64,000 bases of DNA, taken from positions 1,894,816 through 1,958,815 of the forward strand of contig NZ_KQ033885.1 in NCBI RefSeq assembly GCF_000967265.1. The letters run 5' to 3'. The translations under genes were made by a program, and so were the position numbers. Under the pieces are notes generated by a model. That model worked only from the letters and a program-made list of their open reading frames with translations. It made no database searches and had not been told where the DNA came from. Shown here piece after piece: positions 18,960-27,634 of the stretch (its first letter is position 1; each line of letters opens with the position of its first letter). The DNA comes from Bifidobacterium mellis. Lineage in GTDB: Bacteria > Actinomycetota > Actinomycetes > Actinomycetales > Bifidobacteriaceae.

Positions 18960-19928
18960 CTATGTGGACGGATGGTTATTGGAGTCAGTAAAGAACCGAC
19001 CAGGAAATTCATCTGAGATCACGGCCTGTCGGTCGGCATACATCAGGGCACAGGAGAAGGAAAACCGGGCGGCCAACGCATCCGGCGGCACCAGGAAGAG
19101 GGCGGTGGCCAGTCCGTCAGCCAGACCCGTGGGGTGTTCGTTGTCCTTTTCGCCGGCCACCACCCAGGAGGCCAGCACACGGTCTACCGGACGGCCGTCG
19201 ATGGCATCCAGGATGTGGTGAAGCGCTGTCAGCCCGGCCGCTGCGGCATCCTCCGACCGGTCGGTCCAATGGCGGCGGCTGGGTGCCGAGGCGCACAGGG
19301 ATCCATGGGGCAGTTCGATCCGCCCCACGCCTGCAGACAGATCACCGGGATCCTCCATGGCGATGGAGACCGGGCGAGAGGTCCGCATACGCATATCACC
19401 GCCGGCATCGATCAGATACTCTTCGACCCGAGGCTCGAGCAGGTCGGCAATGAGGTCTACCAGATAGCCCTTGCCGACCGCCCCGAAATCAAGGCTGACC
19501 GGACCGACAGTCATAAGGACAGCACCCTGACGCCTGAGGTCATCGCCCCAGGTCGGGCGGCCGTGGATCCGTCCCAGATGCCCGGCGGCGCCGGCCTGTA
19601 GCCGGAAGGTGGGCTGTCGCCCGTAGCCCAGACGGGTCAGGTCCTCGCCCACCATGGGGTCCAGGGCTCCGTTGGTGGCGGAATACAGCCTGTCATACAG
19701 ATCAAAGAGCCCCTGACAGTAGTCAGGAAAGACAAACCTGCCCCCATGAGTAGCCTGGGCCATTTGCGCAGGTATGGCATCCTGCCTGAACCGTGACAGG
19801 GCCCGCTCGTAATCCTTGATCAGATCGGCAATGGCATCATGCAGCCGTACTCCCAAGGGCCGATTCGTGGAGATGATGATTCCCGTACCCACCGCCCCAG
19901 GGAAGGCGGTCAGGCAGGGCAGCCCCAT
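18960..19928 (-). CDS. apbE: FAD:protein FMN transferase (ApbE)
   Basis: A 322-residue ApbE-family protein, which attaches FMN through a phosphoester bond to Thr/Ser of flavoproteins. Family motifs seen: the start region FPGAVGTGIIIS, ALDPMVGEDL in the middle, LDFGAVGKGYLVDLIADLL (about 165–183), and IDAGGDMR (about 195), which bind FAD and Mg. ATG 19928 follows GAGGAATC and lies 9 bases after purA, so it may be co-transcribed with purA. No signal peptide is clear. A likely target in the same window is the FMN-binding lipoprotein at 1–533. Confidence 0.88.
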   Translation of the reverse strand: MGLPCLTAFPGAVGTGIIISTNRPLGVRLHDAIADLIKDYERALSRFRQDAIPAQMAQATHGGRFVFPDYCQGLFDLYDRLYSATNGALDPMVGEDLTRLGYGRQPTFRLQAGAAGHLGRIHGRPTWGDDLRRQGAVLMTVGPVSLDFGAVGKGYLVDLIADLLEPRVEEYLIDAGGDMRMRTSRPVSIAMEDPGDLSAGVGRIELPHGSLCASAPSRRHWTDRSEDAAAAGLTALHHILDAIDGRPVDRVLASWVVAGEKDNEHPTGLADGLATALFLVPPDALAARFSFSCALMYADRQAVISDEFPGRFFTDSNNHPST

Positions 19929-19937
19929 GGAGATTCC

Positions 19938-21239
19938 TCAGCCGATCAGGGAGTGGATCTGCACAATCTGGTCACGGCCCGGGCCCGACCCCACGGCCGA
20001 AATGCGGCAGCCGGACAGGTCCTCCAGGCGGTGGATGTAGTCCTTGGCCTTGGTCGGGAACTCCTCGAAGCTCTTGGCGCCGGAGATGTCCTCGCGCCAG
20101 CCCGGCAGCTCCTCGTATACCGGCTGGGCGGATTGGAACTCGGCCTGGTCCACGGGCATCTGATCCACCCTGACACGGGAGCCATCGGACCGGGTGATGT
20201 CGTAGCCCACGCAGACCGGGATGGTCTCCAGACCGGAGAGAACATCCAGCTTGGTCAGCACGATGTCGGTCAGGCCGTTGATCTGCACTGCATACCTGCT
20301 GACCAGCGCATCGAACCAGCCGCAGCGGCGGGAGCGGCCGGTGGTCACCCCGTACTCGTGGCCCTGACGACGCAACCATTCGCCCTGCTCGTTGTCAAGC
20401 TCCGTGGGGAAGGGCCCCTCGCCCACACGGGTCACATAGGCCTTGGCCACGCCGACCACCCGGTCGATCTTGGTCGGGCCCACACCGGTGCCGGTGCAGG
20501 CGCCCCCGGCCGTGCAGTTGGATGAGGTGACGAAGGGGTAGGTGCCATGGTCCACGTCCAGCATGGTGGCCTGTCCCCCCTCGAAAAGCACGTTCTTGCC
20601 CTGTTCCAGGGCCTGGTTGAGCATCAATGAGGTATTCGCCACATAGGGCTTGAGCCGTTCGGCGTATCCCGCCAGCTCTTCAACGGTGGCCTCCACCTCG
20701 ATGGCCCGGCGATTGTAAAGCTTGACCAGCATCTGGTTCTTCTGATGCAGGCTGGCCTCCACCTTGTCACGCAGGTGGTCGACATTGAACAGGTCGTGCA
20801 CCCGGATGCCCACACGGTTGATCTTGTCGGCGTAGGCCGGGCCGATCCCGCGGCCTGTCGTGCCAATCTTATGCTTGCCCAGGAAGCGCTCGGTCACCTT
20901 GTCCAGCGTCCGATGATAGGGGGCGATGATGTGCGCGGACTCGCTGATCCTCAACCGGCTGCAGTCCACGCCGCGGGACTGGAGCCCATCGATCTCCTCG
21001 AAGAGGGCGGCCGGGTCGACCACGACGCCGTTGCCGATGACCGGGGTGATGGCCGGGTGAATGATCCCCGAGGGCAGGAGGTGGAGGGCGTACTCCTGAT
21101 CGCCCACGACCACGGTATGGCCGGCATTGTTACCCCCGTTGAACCTGGCGACGTAGTCCATGTGCTCGCCGATCAGATCCGTTGCCTTGCCCTTGCCCTC
21201 GTCGCCCCACTGGGCCCCGACGATCACGATTCCAGGCAT
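19938..21239 (-). CDS. purA: Adenylosuccinate synthetase
   Basis: A 433-residue enzyme making adenylosuccinate from IMP, aspartate and GTP in AMP synthesis. [21 protein letters not shown] at the N-terminus (in part) contains the GDEGKGK P-loop, and [11 protein letters not shown] follows; [11 protein letters not shown] lies near 130 and [14 protein letters not shown] near 300. The start at 21239 is preceded by AAGGAGC; the 17 extra upstream codons are outside the family. Length is usual for the family. Confidence 0.96.
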   Translation of the reverse strand: MPGIVIVGAQWGDEGKGKATDLIGEHMDYVARFNGGNNAGHTVVVGDQEYALHLLPSGIIHPAITPVIGNGVVVDPAALFEEIDGLQSRGVDCSRLRISESAHIIAPYHRTLDKVTERFLGKHKIGTTGRGIGPAYADKINRVGIRVHDLFNVDHLRDKVEASLHQKNQMLVKLYNRRAIEVEATVEELAGYAERLKPYVANTSLMLNQALEQGKNVLFEGGQATMLDVDHGTYPFVTSSNCTAGGACTGTGVGPTKIDRVVGVAKAYVTRVGEGPFPTELDNEQGEWLRRQGHEYGVTTGRSRRCGWFDALVSRYAVQINGLTDIVLTKLDVLSGLETIPVCVGYDITRSDGSRVRVDQMPVDQAEFQSAQPVYEELPGWREDISGAKSFEEFPTKAKDYIHRLEDLSGCRISAVGSGPGRDQIVQIHSLIG

Positions 21240-21433
21240 ACGATGCTCCTTATCCACTGGTCGCCATCCAAGGAAACAACGGCAGACCATCCATAGACGA
21301 GCCTAACCCGACGTATGGAGCGGAAGACGAACCGACCCAGGCGCCGACCCAGGCATCAGAAGGCCCGGACGGGCTCAGCAGCCAATCGCAGCTTCCCCGC
21401 CCGCAGGACCTTCCCAGGGCAGAAAGTCGCCAG

Positions 21434-22498
21434 TCATCTCATGGCCCGCCCTGCGCTGCCCAGCTGCTGGCAGGCCTGGACTACGCGCGCCGCCATCCCG
21501 TCCTCGGCCTGGCGTCCCCAGGAACGGGGGTCGTACTCGCTCTTTTCACCGACCTCCCCGTCCACCTTGAGGACCTTGTCGTAGTTGGCGAACATGTGCC
21601 CGGCCACGGCCCTGGTGAAGGCGTACTGGGTGTCGGTGTCCACATTCATCTTGACCACGCCATGAGCGACGGCCGAGGCGATCTCCTCCGGCTGCGAGCC
21701 AGAGCCCCCATGGAAGACCAAGAGGAAGGGCTTGTCGGCAGGAGCGCCCGGGGCAGGGATGCCGTCGACCTGTCCATCGGATATCGCTCCGGCCGTCCTG
21801 GCCTGGATCTGCCCCAGCAGGTCGGGCCTCAGCTTGACCACACCGGGCTTGTAGGACCCGTGCACGTTGCCGAAGGTGAAGGCCACCATGTAGCGGCCGC
21901 GCTCACCCAGACCCAGGGCATCGACCACCATGGGGCCATCCTCGGGCGAGGAATAGAGCCGTTGGTCGATAGCCGCCGAGTGACCGTCCTCCTCGCCGCC
22001 GACAGCGCCTACCTCGATTTCGAGAACGGTGTGGGCAGCCCGGGACAGCTCCAGCAGCTCCGCCGCCGTAGCCAGATTTTCCCGCAGGGGCAGGCCGGAA
22101 CCGTCCCACATGTGCGATTGGAAGAGCGGATCCTGACCGCGGGCCACCTGATCCTTCTCGTAGGCCAGCAGGGGACGCACCCACTCGTCCAGGTATTGTG
22201 GGGCGCAGTGGTCCGTATGCAGGGCCACGGTGATACTCGGATAGCGGGCAATCACCTCGTGGGCGAACTTGGCAAAGGCGATGGAACCAGCCACCCGGTC
22301 GGCCAGGCGCTGTCCGGACAGGTAGGCAGCGCCTCCCACGGAGACCTGGATAATCCCGTCAGACTGGGCCTCATCCAGCCCCTGTAGGGCCGCGTTCAGA
22401 GTCTGGCTGCTGGTCACATTGATGGCGGGATAGGCATAGGACCCCCGTCTGGCCGCATCGAGCATCGCCACATACCGTTCAGGAGTCGCTAAAGACAT
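21434..22498 (-). CDS. fba: Class II fructose-bisphosphate aldolase
   Basis: A 354-residue zinc-dependent aldolase cleaving fructose 1,6-bisphosphate, and able to act in gluconeogenesis. Bifidobacteria use the fructose-6-phosphate phosphoketolase pathway, so aldolase serves the lower route and anabolism. Catalytic motif VALHTDHCAPQYLD (about 99–112) holds the Asp and Zn-binding His; QSHMWDGSGLP and EIEVGAVGGEEDG (Zn-binding Glu) follow, then NVHGSYKPG and FHGGSGS. The start at 22498 has only a weak GAGGG close by; the frame is open for 39 more codons upstream with no conservation. Confidence 0.95.
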   Translation of the reverse strand: MSLATPERYVAMLDAARRGSYAYPAINVTSSQTLNAALQGLDEAQSDGIIQVSVGGAAYLSGQRLADRVAGSIAFAKFAHEVIARYPSITVALHTDHCAPQYLDEWVRPLLAYEKDQVARGQDPLFQSHMWDGSGLPLRENLATAAELLELSRAAHTVLEIEVGAVGGEEDGHSAAIDQRLYSSPEDGPMVVDALGLGERGRYMVAFTFGNVHGSYKPGVVKLRPDLLGQIQARTAGAISDGQVDGIPAPGAPADKPFLLVFHGGSGSQPEEIASAVAHGVVKMNVDTDTQYAFTRAVAGHMFANYDKVLKVDGEVGEKSEYDPRSWGRQAEDGMAARVVQACQQLGSAGRAMR

Positions 22499-22648
22499 AC
22501 CCTCATTATCGTCGGTTGCGAGGAAAATCGGCCGATCACCCGCAGCTGCAGACATCACCGATGGATTTGCAGGTCTCTGCCCTGATGGCGAACACCCCAC
22601 GACGCGCTTTGACAAGCCTCCAAGCCGCAGGTAGTTTAGCTCCGTACA

Positions 22649-22672
22649 GTTTGATGAAACGTTACATCAAAC
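22649..22672. promoter_or_regulatory. LacI-family-type operator palindrome
   Basis: A 24-bp inverted repeat with arms GTTTGATG (22649–22656) and CATCAAAC (22665–22672) around A-AACGTT-A. The central AACGTT is typical of LacI/GalR-family operators. It sits 100 bases upstream of the nucleoside hydrolase start and probably controls that operon. No LacI-type gene lies in the window. Confidence 0.7.
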
Positions 22673-22771
22673 AGGTTGTTTGTTTCACGGCAGTAACGAA
22701 TCAGCCTAGGGAAGGCACGACATAGGTAACAGAAGGTTGGGGTCGCCCATCCTTCTGGGAAGGAGACCAAC

Positions 22772-23764
22772 GTGTCAGCAAGCAAGGAAACCGTCCGCAA
22801 GATCATCCTGGATCTGGACACTGGCATCGATGACACACTGGCCCTGTCCTACGTCCTGGGCTCCCCGGACGCCGAACTGATCGGGATCACAGGCACCTAC
22901 GGCAACGTTGTGCTCGACCAAGGCGTCGACAACGATCTGCGGCTGCTGGCCATGTACGGCAGGGAGGACATCCCGGTCTTCAAGGGGATCGATCACCCCA
23001 GCACGGCCAACTCCTTCAGCGTTCCGCCGGACTCCGAGATCTTCCACGGGGCCAACGGCACCGGCAACATCGAAATCCCCGCACGCACCGACCGGCGGGC
23101 CAGCCAGCAGAGCTCGGTGGACTTCATCATCGACGCGGTCCGCCGCTACCCCAAGGGCGAGCTGGCCGTGGTGCCCACCGGCGCCCTGACCACCATCGCC
23201 GCCGCCCTGGAAAAGGCCCCCGACATCGCCGATCGCATCAGCATCGTCATGATGGGCGGCACCCTGACCCAGCCGGGCAACGTGGGACCCTTCGCGGAAG
23301 CCAACATCAACCAGGATCCCGAAGCCGCCAACCGGGTCTTCGCCACCACCGCAGACATCACCATGGTCGGCCTGGACGTGACCACCCAGGCTCTGATGAG
23401 CCGCGAGGACACCGAGACCCTGCGCGCCACGGGCACCAAAGCCGGACGCTTCCTGGCGGACATGACCGACTACTACATCGACATCAGCGAAAAGGAGAGC
23501 GGGGTCTACCTGGGCGGATGCAACCTGCACGACCCCCTGGCCGCCGCCGTGGCCATCGACCCCAGCCTGGTCACCACCTTCGCCACCAACCTGATGGTCG
23601 AGACCGAGGGACCGCAGCGGGCCCGTACCATCGGCGACCCCAGCAGGCTCCTGGACCCGGTCAAGAACACCAAGGTGGCCCTGTCGGTCGACACCGAGCG
23701 GTTCACCCGGCGCTTCATGGACAGGCTCCTGACCCTGGTGCGCAAGACCGAGAGCGAACGATAG
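22772..23764 (+). CDS. Nucleoside hydrolase (inosine/uridine-preferring family)
   Basis: A 330-residue IU-nucleoside hydrolase releasing ribose and a base from nucleosides. The N-terminal Ca-binding cluster is DLDTGIDDTLAL (about 12–23), where most family members have DTDPGIDD; the change of the first Asp-Thr spacing is mild. MMGGTLTQPGNV, AEANINQDPEAANRVF and the catalytic LHDPLAAA (about 252) follow. The start is GTG 22772 behind GGAAGGAGA. It forms an operon with the MFS gene 13 bases downstream, and the LacI-type palindrome upstream suggests induction by nucleosides or ribose. Confidence 0.9.
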   Translation: MSASKETVRKIILDLDTGIDDTLALSYVLGSPDAELIGITGTYGNVVLDQGVDNDLRLLAMYGREDIPVFKGIDHPSTANSFSVPPDSEIFHGANGTGNIEIPARTDRRASQQSSVDFIIDAVRRYPKGELAVVPTGALTTIAAALEKAPDIADRISIVMMGGTLTQPGNVGPFAEANINQDPEAANRVFATTADITMVGLDVTTQALMSREDTETLRATGTKAGRFLADMTDYYIDISEKESGVYLGGCNLHDPLAAAVAIDPSLVTTFATNLMVETEGPQRARTIGDPSRLLDPVKNTKVALSVDTERFTRRFMDRLLTLVRKTESER

Positions 23765-23777
23765 AAGGACGGCAGTC

Positions 23778-25181
23778 ATGAGCGAAACCATCACCACAAA
23801 GGCTACCGAAGCAACCGTGGACGAGAACCGCCGCAGCACCAAGCGGGCCCTGCCGGCCCTGCTGGCCATCTTCCTGCTGGGCACACTGATGATCCAGGCC
23901 TTCAACCTGGTCTTCCAGAACGTGGGCGACTCCCTGGGGATGTCCGCCAACGCATCGCTGATCAGCACCCTGCCCGGCATCGTCCTGGGCGTGGTCTGCA
24001 TGCTCTACGGCACCCTCTGCGACTACATCTCCCCAAGAAAGATGACCCTGTTCGGCGTGGGCGCCCTGATCGTCGGCAGCCTCCTGGGCTTCTTCGGCGC
24101 ATCGAACTTCTGGGCCGTGGTCCTGGCCCGCATGATCCAGACCGCGGGCGGTCAGGTGGCCGGCTCGGTCTTTCTGGTCATGGCCATGAAGTACCTGAGC
24201 GACAAGGAGCGCGCCTTCTATCTGGGTATCTTCAACGCCGTCTACTACGCATCCTCGGCTATCGGCATCTTCGCCGGCGGACTGATCACCTCCATCGACT
24301 GGCGCTACCTCTTCCTGGTGCCCCTGGTCTCCATCCTGCTGATCCCCCCGGTGCTCAAGTACACGCCTGACACCGGCGTCAGGGGCGAGCGCATCGACGT
24401 CTTCGGCATCGCCCTGTTCGCGCTGATCGCCGGATTCGTGGCCGTCTACTTCTCCTTCCCGGCCACCTGGATGCTGGGAGTGCTGGCCGTCCTGATCCTG
24501 ATCTTCGCCGGCTATGTCTGGAAGGGCGCCAACCCCTTCCTGAGCCGCGGGTTCGTGACCAACGGCGCCTACATGGCTGTCCTGCTGGCCCTCTTCGTCT
24601 TCTACTTCTTCAACTTCGCCTGCGTGCCCATCTACAACGTAATCGGCGACCGCATCTACGGGATCTCCCTGAGCCAGGTCTCCCTCTGCCTGACCATCGT
24701 CTACATCGTGGCCACCCTGGTGGGCTGCCTGTCCGGAGTCATCATGAACGCCATGGGACGCCTGCCCATGCTGATCCTGTCCGCCCTGCTCATGATCGCC
24801 GGAGCCGCCGGTTCGGCCCTGATGCTCACCTCGGGCTTCTGGGTCCTGACCGTGCTGGCCTCGGTCTTCATCGCCGGCATCACCATGTCCTACACGCCCC
24901 TCTACGACTCCTTCTCGGCCACCCTGCCTGTGGACCAGAATGGACGCGGCATCGGCATCGGGGATCTGATGATGAACACCTCGGCCTCCATCGGCATGGC
25001 TGTCTACAGCGGACTCATGGCCAATCCCCAATTCGGGTCGCATGCACTTGCGGGCGTCAAGACCGGCATCCAGGCCCAGGCGGCCAACATGTTCTGGGTC
25101 ATGGCGCTGGCTGCCCTGCTGGCCCTGATCATCGTGGCCATCTTCCACAAGGCCATGTCAGCCAATGCTCCCCAGGAGTAA
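23778..25181 (+). CDS. MFS transporter, probably nucleoside uptake
   Basis: A 467-residue major facilitator with about 12–14 helices, after a polar N-terminal tail of about 28 residues. The loop YGTLCDYISPRKMTLFG (about 78) corresponds to the family motif G-x-x-x-D-x-x-G-R-K in degenerate form. It follows the nucleoside hydrolase in one operon and shares its terminator, so nucleoside import is the natural inference. The substrate is not provable from sequence. Confidence 0.83.
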   Translation: MSETITTKATEATVDENRRSTKRALPALLAIFLLGTLMIQAFNLVFQNVGDSLGMSANASLISTLPGIVLGVVCMLYGTLCDYISPRKMTLFGVGALIVGSLLGFFGASNFWAVVLARMIQTAGGQVAGSVFLVMAMKYLSDKERAFYLGIFNAVYYASSAIGIFAGGLITSIDWRYLFLVPLVSILLIPPVLKYTPDTGVRGERIDVFGIALFALIAGFVAVYFSFPATWMLGVLAVLILIFAGYVWKGANPFLSRGFVTNGAYMAVLLALFVFYFFNFACVPIYNVIGDRIYGISLSQVSLCLTIVYIVATLVGCLSGVIMNAMGRLPMLILSALLMIAGAAGSALMLTSGFWVLTVLASVFIAGITMSYTPLYDSFSATLPVDQNGRGIGIGDLMMNTSASIGMAVYSGLMANPQFGSHALAGVKTGIQAQAANMFWVMALAALLALIIVAIFHKAMSANAPQE

Positions 25182-25388
25182 GGCCGGTGTGACCCACACA
25201 TACTTGGTCGGATAGCCGCGCTGCTTGGTCCACTCTTCCTGGCCTCGGGAATGAGTCGGGCCCGGCACCGGCACCCGGCCGCTCGAACCGGGGAGGGAGC
25301 GGAGTTCGGACTGCTTTCGGCAATGTGATAGTCCCCCTCTTCCCTCAGCCGCCGAAGGCAAGAAGATCGCCGCCCCTCCCCCCGGCGG

Positions 25389-25424
25389 AGAGCCCCCGTC
25401 ATAGCCATAACTGACGGGGGCTCT
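25389..25424 (+). terminator. Intrinsic terminator of nucleoside operon
   Basis: A 13-bp perfect stem (AGAGCCCCCGTCA, 25389–25401, with its complement 25412–25424) and a 10-base loop, followed by TCCATATCTTC, about 200 bases after the MFS stop. Confidence 0.75.
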
Positions 25425-26054
25425 TCCATATCTTCATATCTTCAGCTCCTGTCTTCAATTCTGTGCCTACGACTCAGGCCGTGCACCGAAACACAATTTA
25501 TATAGACGTCAAAGAAAGGGAATCTGAACCAGAGAATGCGAGTGCCCGGAACTTTCGAGCCCATCTTGTGGATTCGCCGACCTTGAGTCTCGGATCCAAA
25601 GGAGATGGAAGCTCAAGGAACAGAAGCCCGGCCCGACCGAACACTAGACGTCTCATGGGTTTGCGAACACTCAGGGATTTGCAAACGCCCTACCGTCCTG
25701 CAATAAGCCTCAACGAACTCAATCGAGCCATTGGGCATGTGGTTTCACGTGAAACGTCGGTGCACTGATACTTGCCCCAAGATGAAGAGAACCCGGCGAT
25801 GCGTGAACACCGTCGGGCGAGAGAGAAGAAAGGGAAATCAGTTGTCGGACGGAGGTCAAACCGCCCGTTCGGTTTTTGTACCGACATTTATAGTAAAGAA
25901 CTGCTACCTTATGGTGACGATAGTGTTATCTGAAAATTCTCTGTGAATCCTGCCAGACCAGCAAGCGGGCATAGTGCCGGTTAGACTGGATTTCGGATGG
26001 TTTCCCGCCCGAGGAGAGATCATCGACCATTAAACCTGAAGGAGATACCTAGGC
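25425..26054. other. 630-bp non-coding region before dcd
   Basis: No believable gene; the short open frames lack ribosome-binding sites and family likeness. It holds one parS-like site (25741) and, at 25858–25875, an AAACCG/CGGTTT hairpin followed by TT that could be a small terminator. The promoter of dcd must lie in the last 150 bases, but I could not place it with confidence. Confidence 0.45.
25741..25756. promoter_or_regulatory. parS-like site (GGTTTCACGTGAAACG)
   Basis: It matches the parS consensus TGTTTCACGTGAAACA at 14 of 16 positions, with both end bases changed. It lies about 26 kb from the other sites of the main cluster and about 38 kb from the right edge, within the distance over which origin-proximal parS sites usually spread. 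Confidence 0.65.
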
Positions 26055-26636
26055 ATGCTGCTCAGCGACCATGACATCCTGGATGCCCACGAGGCAGGGC
26101 ACTTGAATCTGGACCCGTGGACGCCCGCCATGGTTCAGCCCTCCAGCGTGGACGTGCGCCTGGACCGCTACTTCCGGGTCTTCAACAACCATCAGTACAC
26201 CTACGTGGATCCCGCAGAGGACCAGGGTGCACTGACCGAGCAGTTCGAGGTGCCCAAGGACGAGCCCTGGATCCTGCACCCCGGCGAGTTCGTGCTGGGA
26301 TCCACTTGGGAGTACGTCAAGCTGGACTCCACCCTGGCCGCCCGGTTGGAGGGTAAGAGCTCCCTGGGACGCTTGGGCATTCTGACCCACTCCACCGCCG
26401 GGTTCGTCGATCCGGGCTTTGAGGGGCACATCACCCTGGAGCTGTCCAACGTGAGTACCCTGCCGGTCAAACTCTGGCCTGGCATGAAAATCGGCCAAAT
26501 GTGCTTCTTCCAGCTCTCCTCGCCCGCCCAGTATCCCTATGGGTCCAAGCACAACGGCTCCCACTACCAGGGCCAGCGCGGTCCGACCCCCTCCCGCTCC
26601 TACGTCAACTTCTACAAGGCCGACGTCTCAGACTAA
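26055..26636 (+). CDS. dcd: dCTP deaminase
   Basis: A 193-residue dCTP deaminase of the trimeric dUTPase fold. MLLSDHDI, then PSSVDVRLD (about 30–38), [12 protein letters not shown] (about 97) and [19 protein letters not shown] (about 113–131) are near-invariant, and the Glu in this last segment is catalytic. It makes dUTP, or dUMP directly in the bifunctional members common in Actinobacteria, for thymidylate synthesis. Start 26055 follows GAAGGAGAT. Confidence 0.95.
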   Translation: MLLSDHDILDAHEAGHLNLDPWTPAMVQPSSVDVRLDRYFRVFNNHQYTYVDPAEDQGALTEQFEVPKDEPWILHPGEFVLGSTWEYVKLDSTLAARLEGKSSLGRLGILTHSTAGFVDPGFEGHITLELSNVSTLPVKLWPGMKIGQMCFFQLSSPAQYPYGSKHNGSHYQGQRGPTPSRSYVNFYKADVSD

Positions 26637-26663
26637 CTGCCAACGGCCGCCTCCGCCATCACC

Positions 26664-26694
26664 TTGACTTCGAGCGCACTCGAAGGGGTATAGC
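26664..26694 (+). promoter_or_regulatory. MerR-type promoter: 19-bp spacer with perfect dyad
   Basis: TTGACT (26664–26669) and TATAGC (26689–26694) are 19 bases apart, longer than the usual 17, and the spacer region carries the perfect inverted repeat CTTCGAG-CGCA-CTCGAAG (26668–26685). This is the arrangement through which MerR-family activators twist DNA to start transcription. It serves the decarboxylase–cupin gene 50 bases downstream. Confidence 0.75.
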
Positions 26695-26743
26695 TGGATT
26701 TGTCGGAACTACCCGGCCAAGATGGTGGCAAGGAGATCAACCC

Positions 26744-27520
26744 ATGGCAATCAAACAAACGGCGGGCCACGACCGGCTCGGTCGATTCGCACCGCAATTC
26801 GCCCACCTGAACGATGATGTGCTCTTCGGCCAGGTCTGGTCCCGCGAGGATGAGCTTTCGGCTCGGGACCGCAGCATGATCACCTGCGCAGGCCTGATGA
26901 GCATGGGGCTCTTCCCCCAGTTGAAGAGCCATATGGCCATGGCCAAGGGCAATGGCGTCACCCGCACCGAAATGGTGGCGCTGATCACCCACCTGGCCTT
27001 CTACGCGGGATGGCCCAAGGCATGGTCGGCCTTCGACCTGGCCAAGGAGGTCTACGGTGAGGGCGACAACGACGACGGGAGCTGGGACACCGCTGCACCT
27101 GCAACCCCATCTAAAGCCGGGACCGAGCCGGATTCAGGGCCCTATCCCTTGGGGGATCCGGCTGACGGCCCCAACTTCACCGGCCATGTCTGGCTGCACC
27201 CCCTGACCGGTCCGGACGCGGAATGCCCAGCCAGCAATGTGACCTTCGCACCCGGATGCGTCAACCGTTGGCACACCCACCCGCATGGCCAACTGCTCAT
27301 CGTCACCGCCGGGCAGGGGTGGGAGCAGGAGGAGGGCCGTCAGCCCCGCAGACTGGAACCCGGCGACGTGGTCTTTTGCCCGGCAGGTGTCAGGCACTGG
27401 CATGGGGCCTCGGGCCGGGCATCCATGGCCCACATCGCCGTCACCCCGGCATCGAAGGGACAGTCCCCGGTCGAGTGGATGGAGTTCCCCGATCCTGACC
27501 AGGTGGCCGCCCTGGGATGA
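26744..27520 (+). CDS. Carboxymuconolactone decarboxylase–cupin fusion protein
   Basis: A 258-residue two-domain protein. Residues about 10–105 are a carboxymuconolactone decarboxylase/AhpD-like domain (ARDRSMITCAGLMSMG, then THLAFYAGWPKAWSA), lacking the CxxC pair of AhpD peroxidases. After an acidic linker, residues about 140–250 form a cupin with the metal-binding motif NRWHTHPHGQLLIV and the second half PGDVVFCPAGVRHWHG. ATG 26744 is set by GCAAGGAGATC. Fusions of this kind often lie under MerR-type regulators with oxidoreductases and are thought to deal with reactive small molecules; the actual substrate is unknown. Confidence 0.88.
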   Translation: MAIKQTAGHDRLGRFAPQFAHLNDDVLFGQVWSREDELSARDRSMITCAGLMSMGLFPQLKSHMAMAKGNGVTRTEMVALITHLAFYAGWPKAWSAFDLAKEVYGEGDNDDGSWDTAAPATPSKAGTEPDSGPYPLGDPADGPNFTGHVWLHPLTGPDAECPASNVTFAPGCVNRWHTHPHGQLLIVTAGQGWEQEEGRQPRRLEPGDVVFCPAGVRHWHGASGRASMAHIAVTPASKGQSPVEWMEFPDPDQVAALG

Positions 27521-27634
27521 CCCGCACGGCCGACCCGCCCGGCCTGAACGATGAAGGTAGAGCATGTCTTCGCCCTGCAGATATTGAGGCCGACCGATAT
27601 CTGACCGGTTCCCGCCTGCCTTTACACTGAAGAC

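Noticed and set aside
23715..25148. Long minus-strand open frame opposite the MFS gene (477 codons)
   Set aside because: It is antisense to a clear MFS transporter in GC-rich DNA and its product is Gly/Asp/His/Gln-rich without any fold; a frame shadow. Similar long shadows at 12442–13728 and 14362–15687 (minus) were dropped for the same reason.
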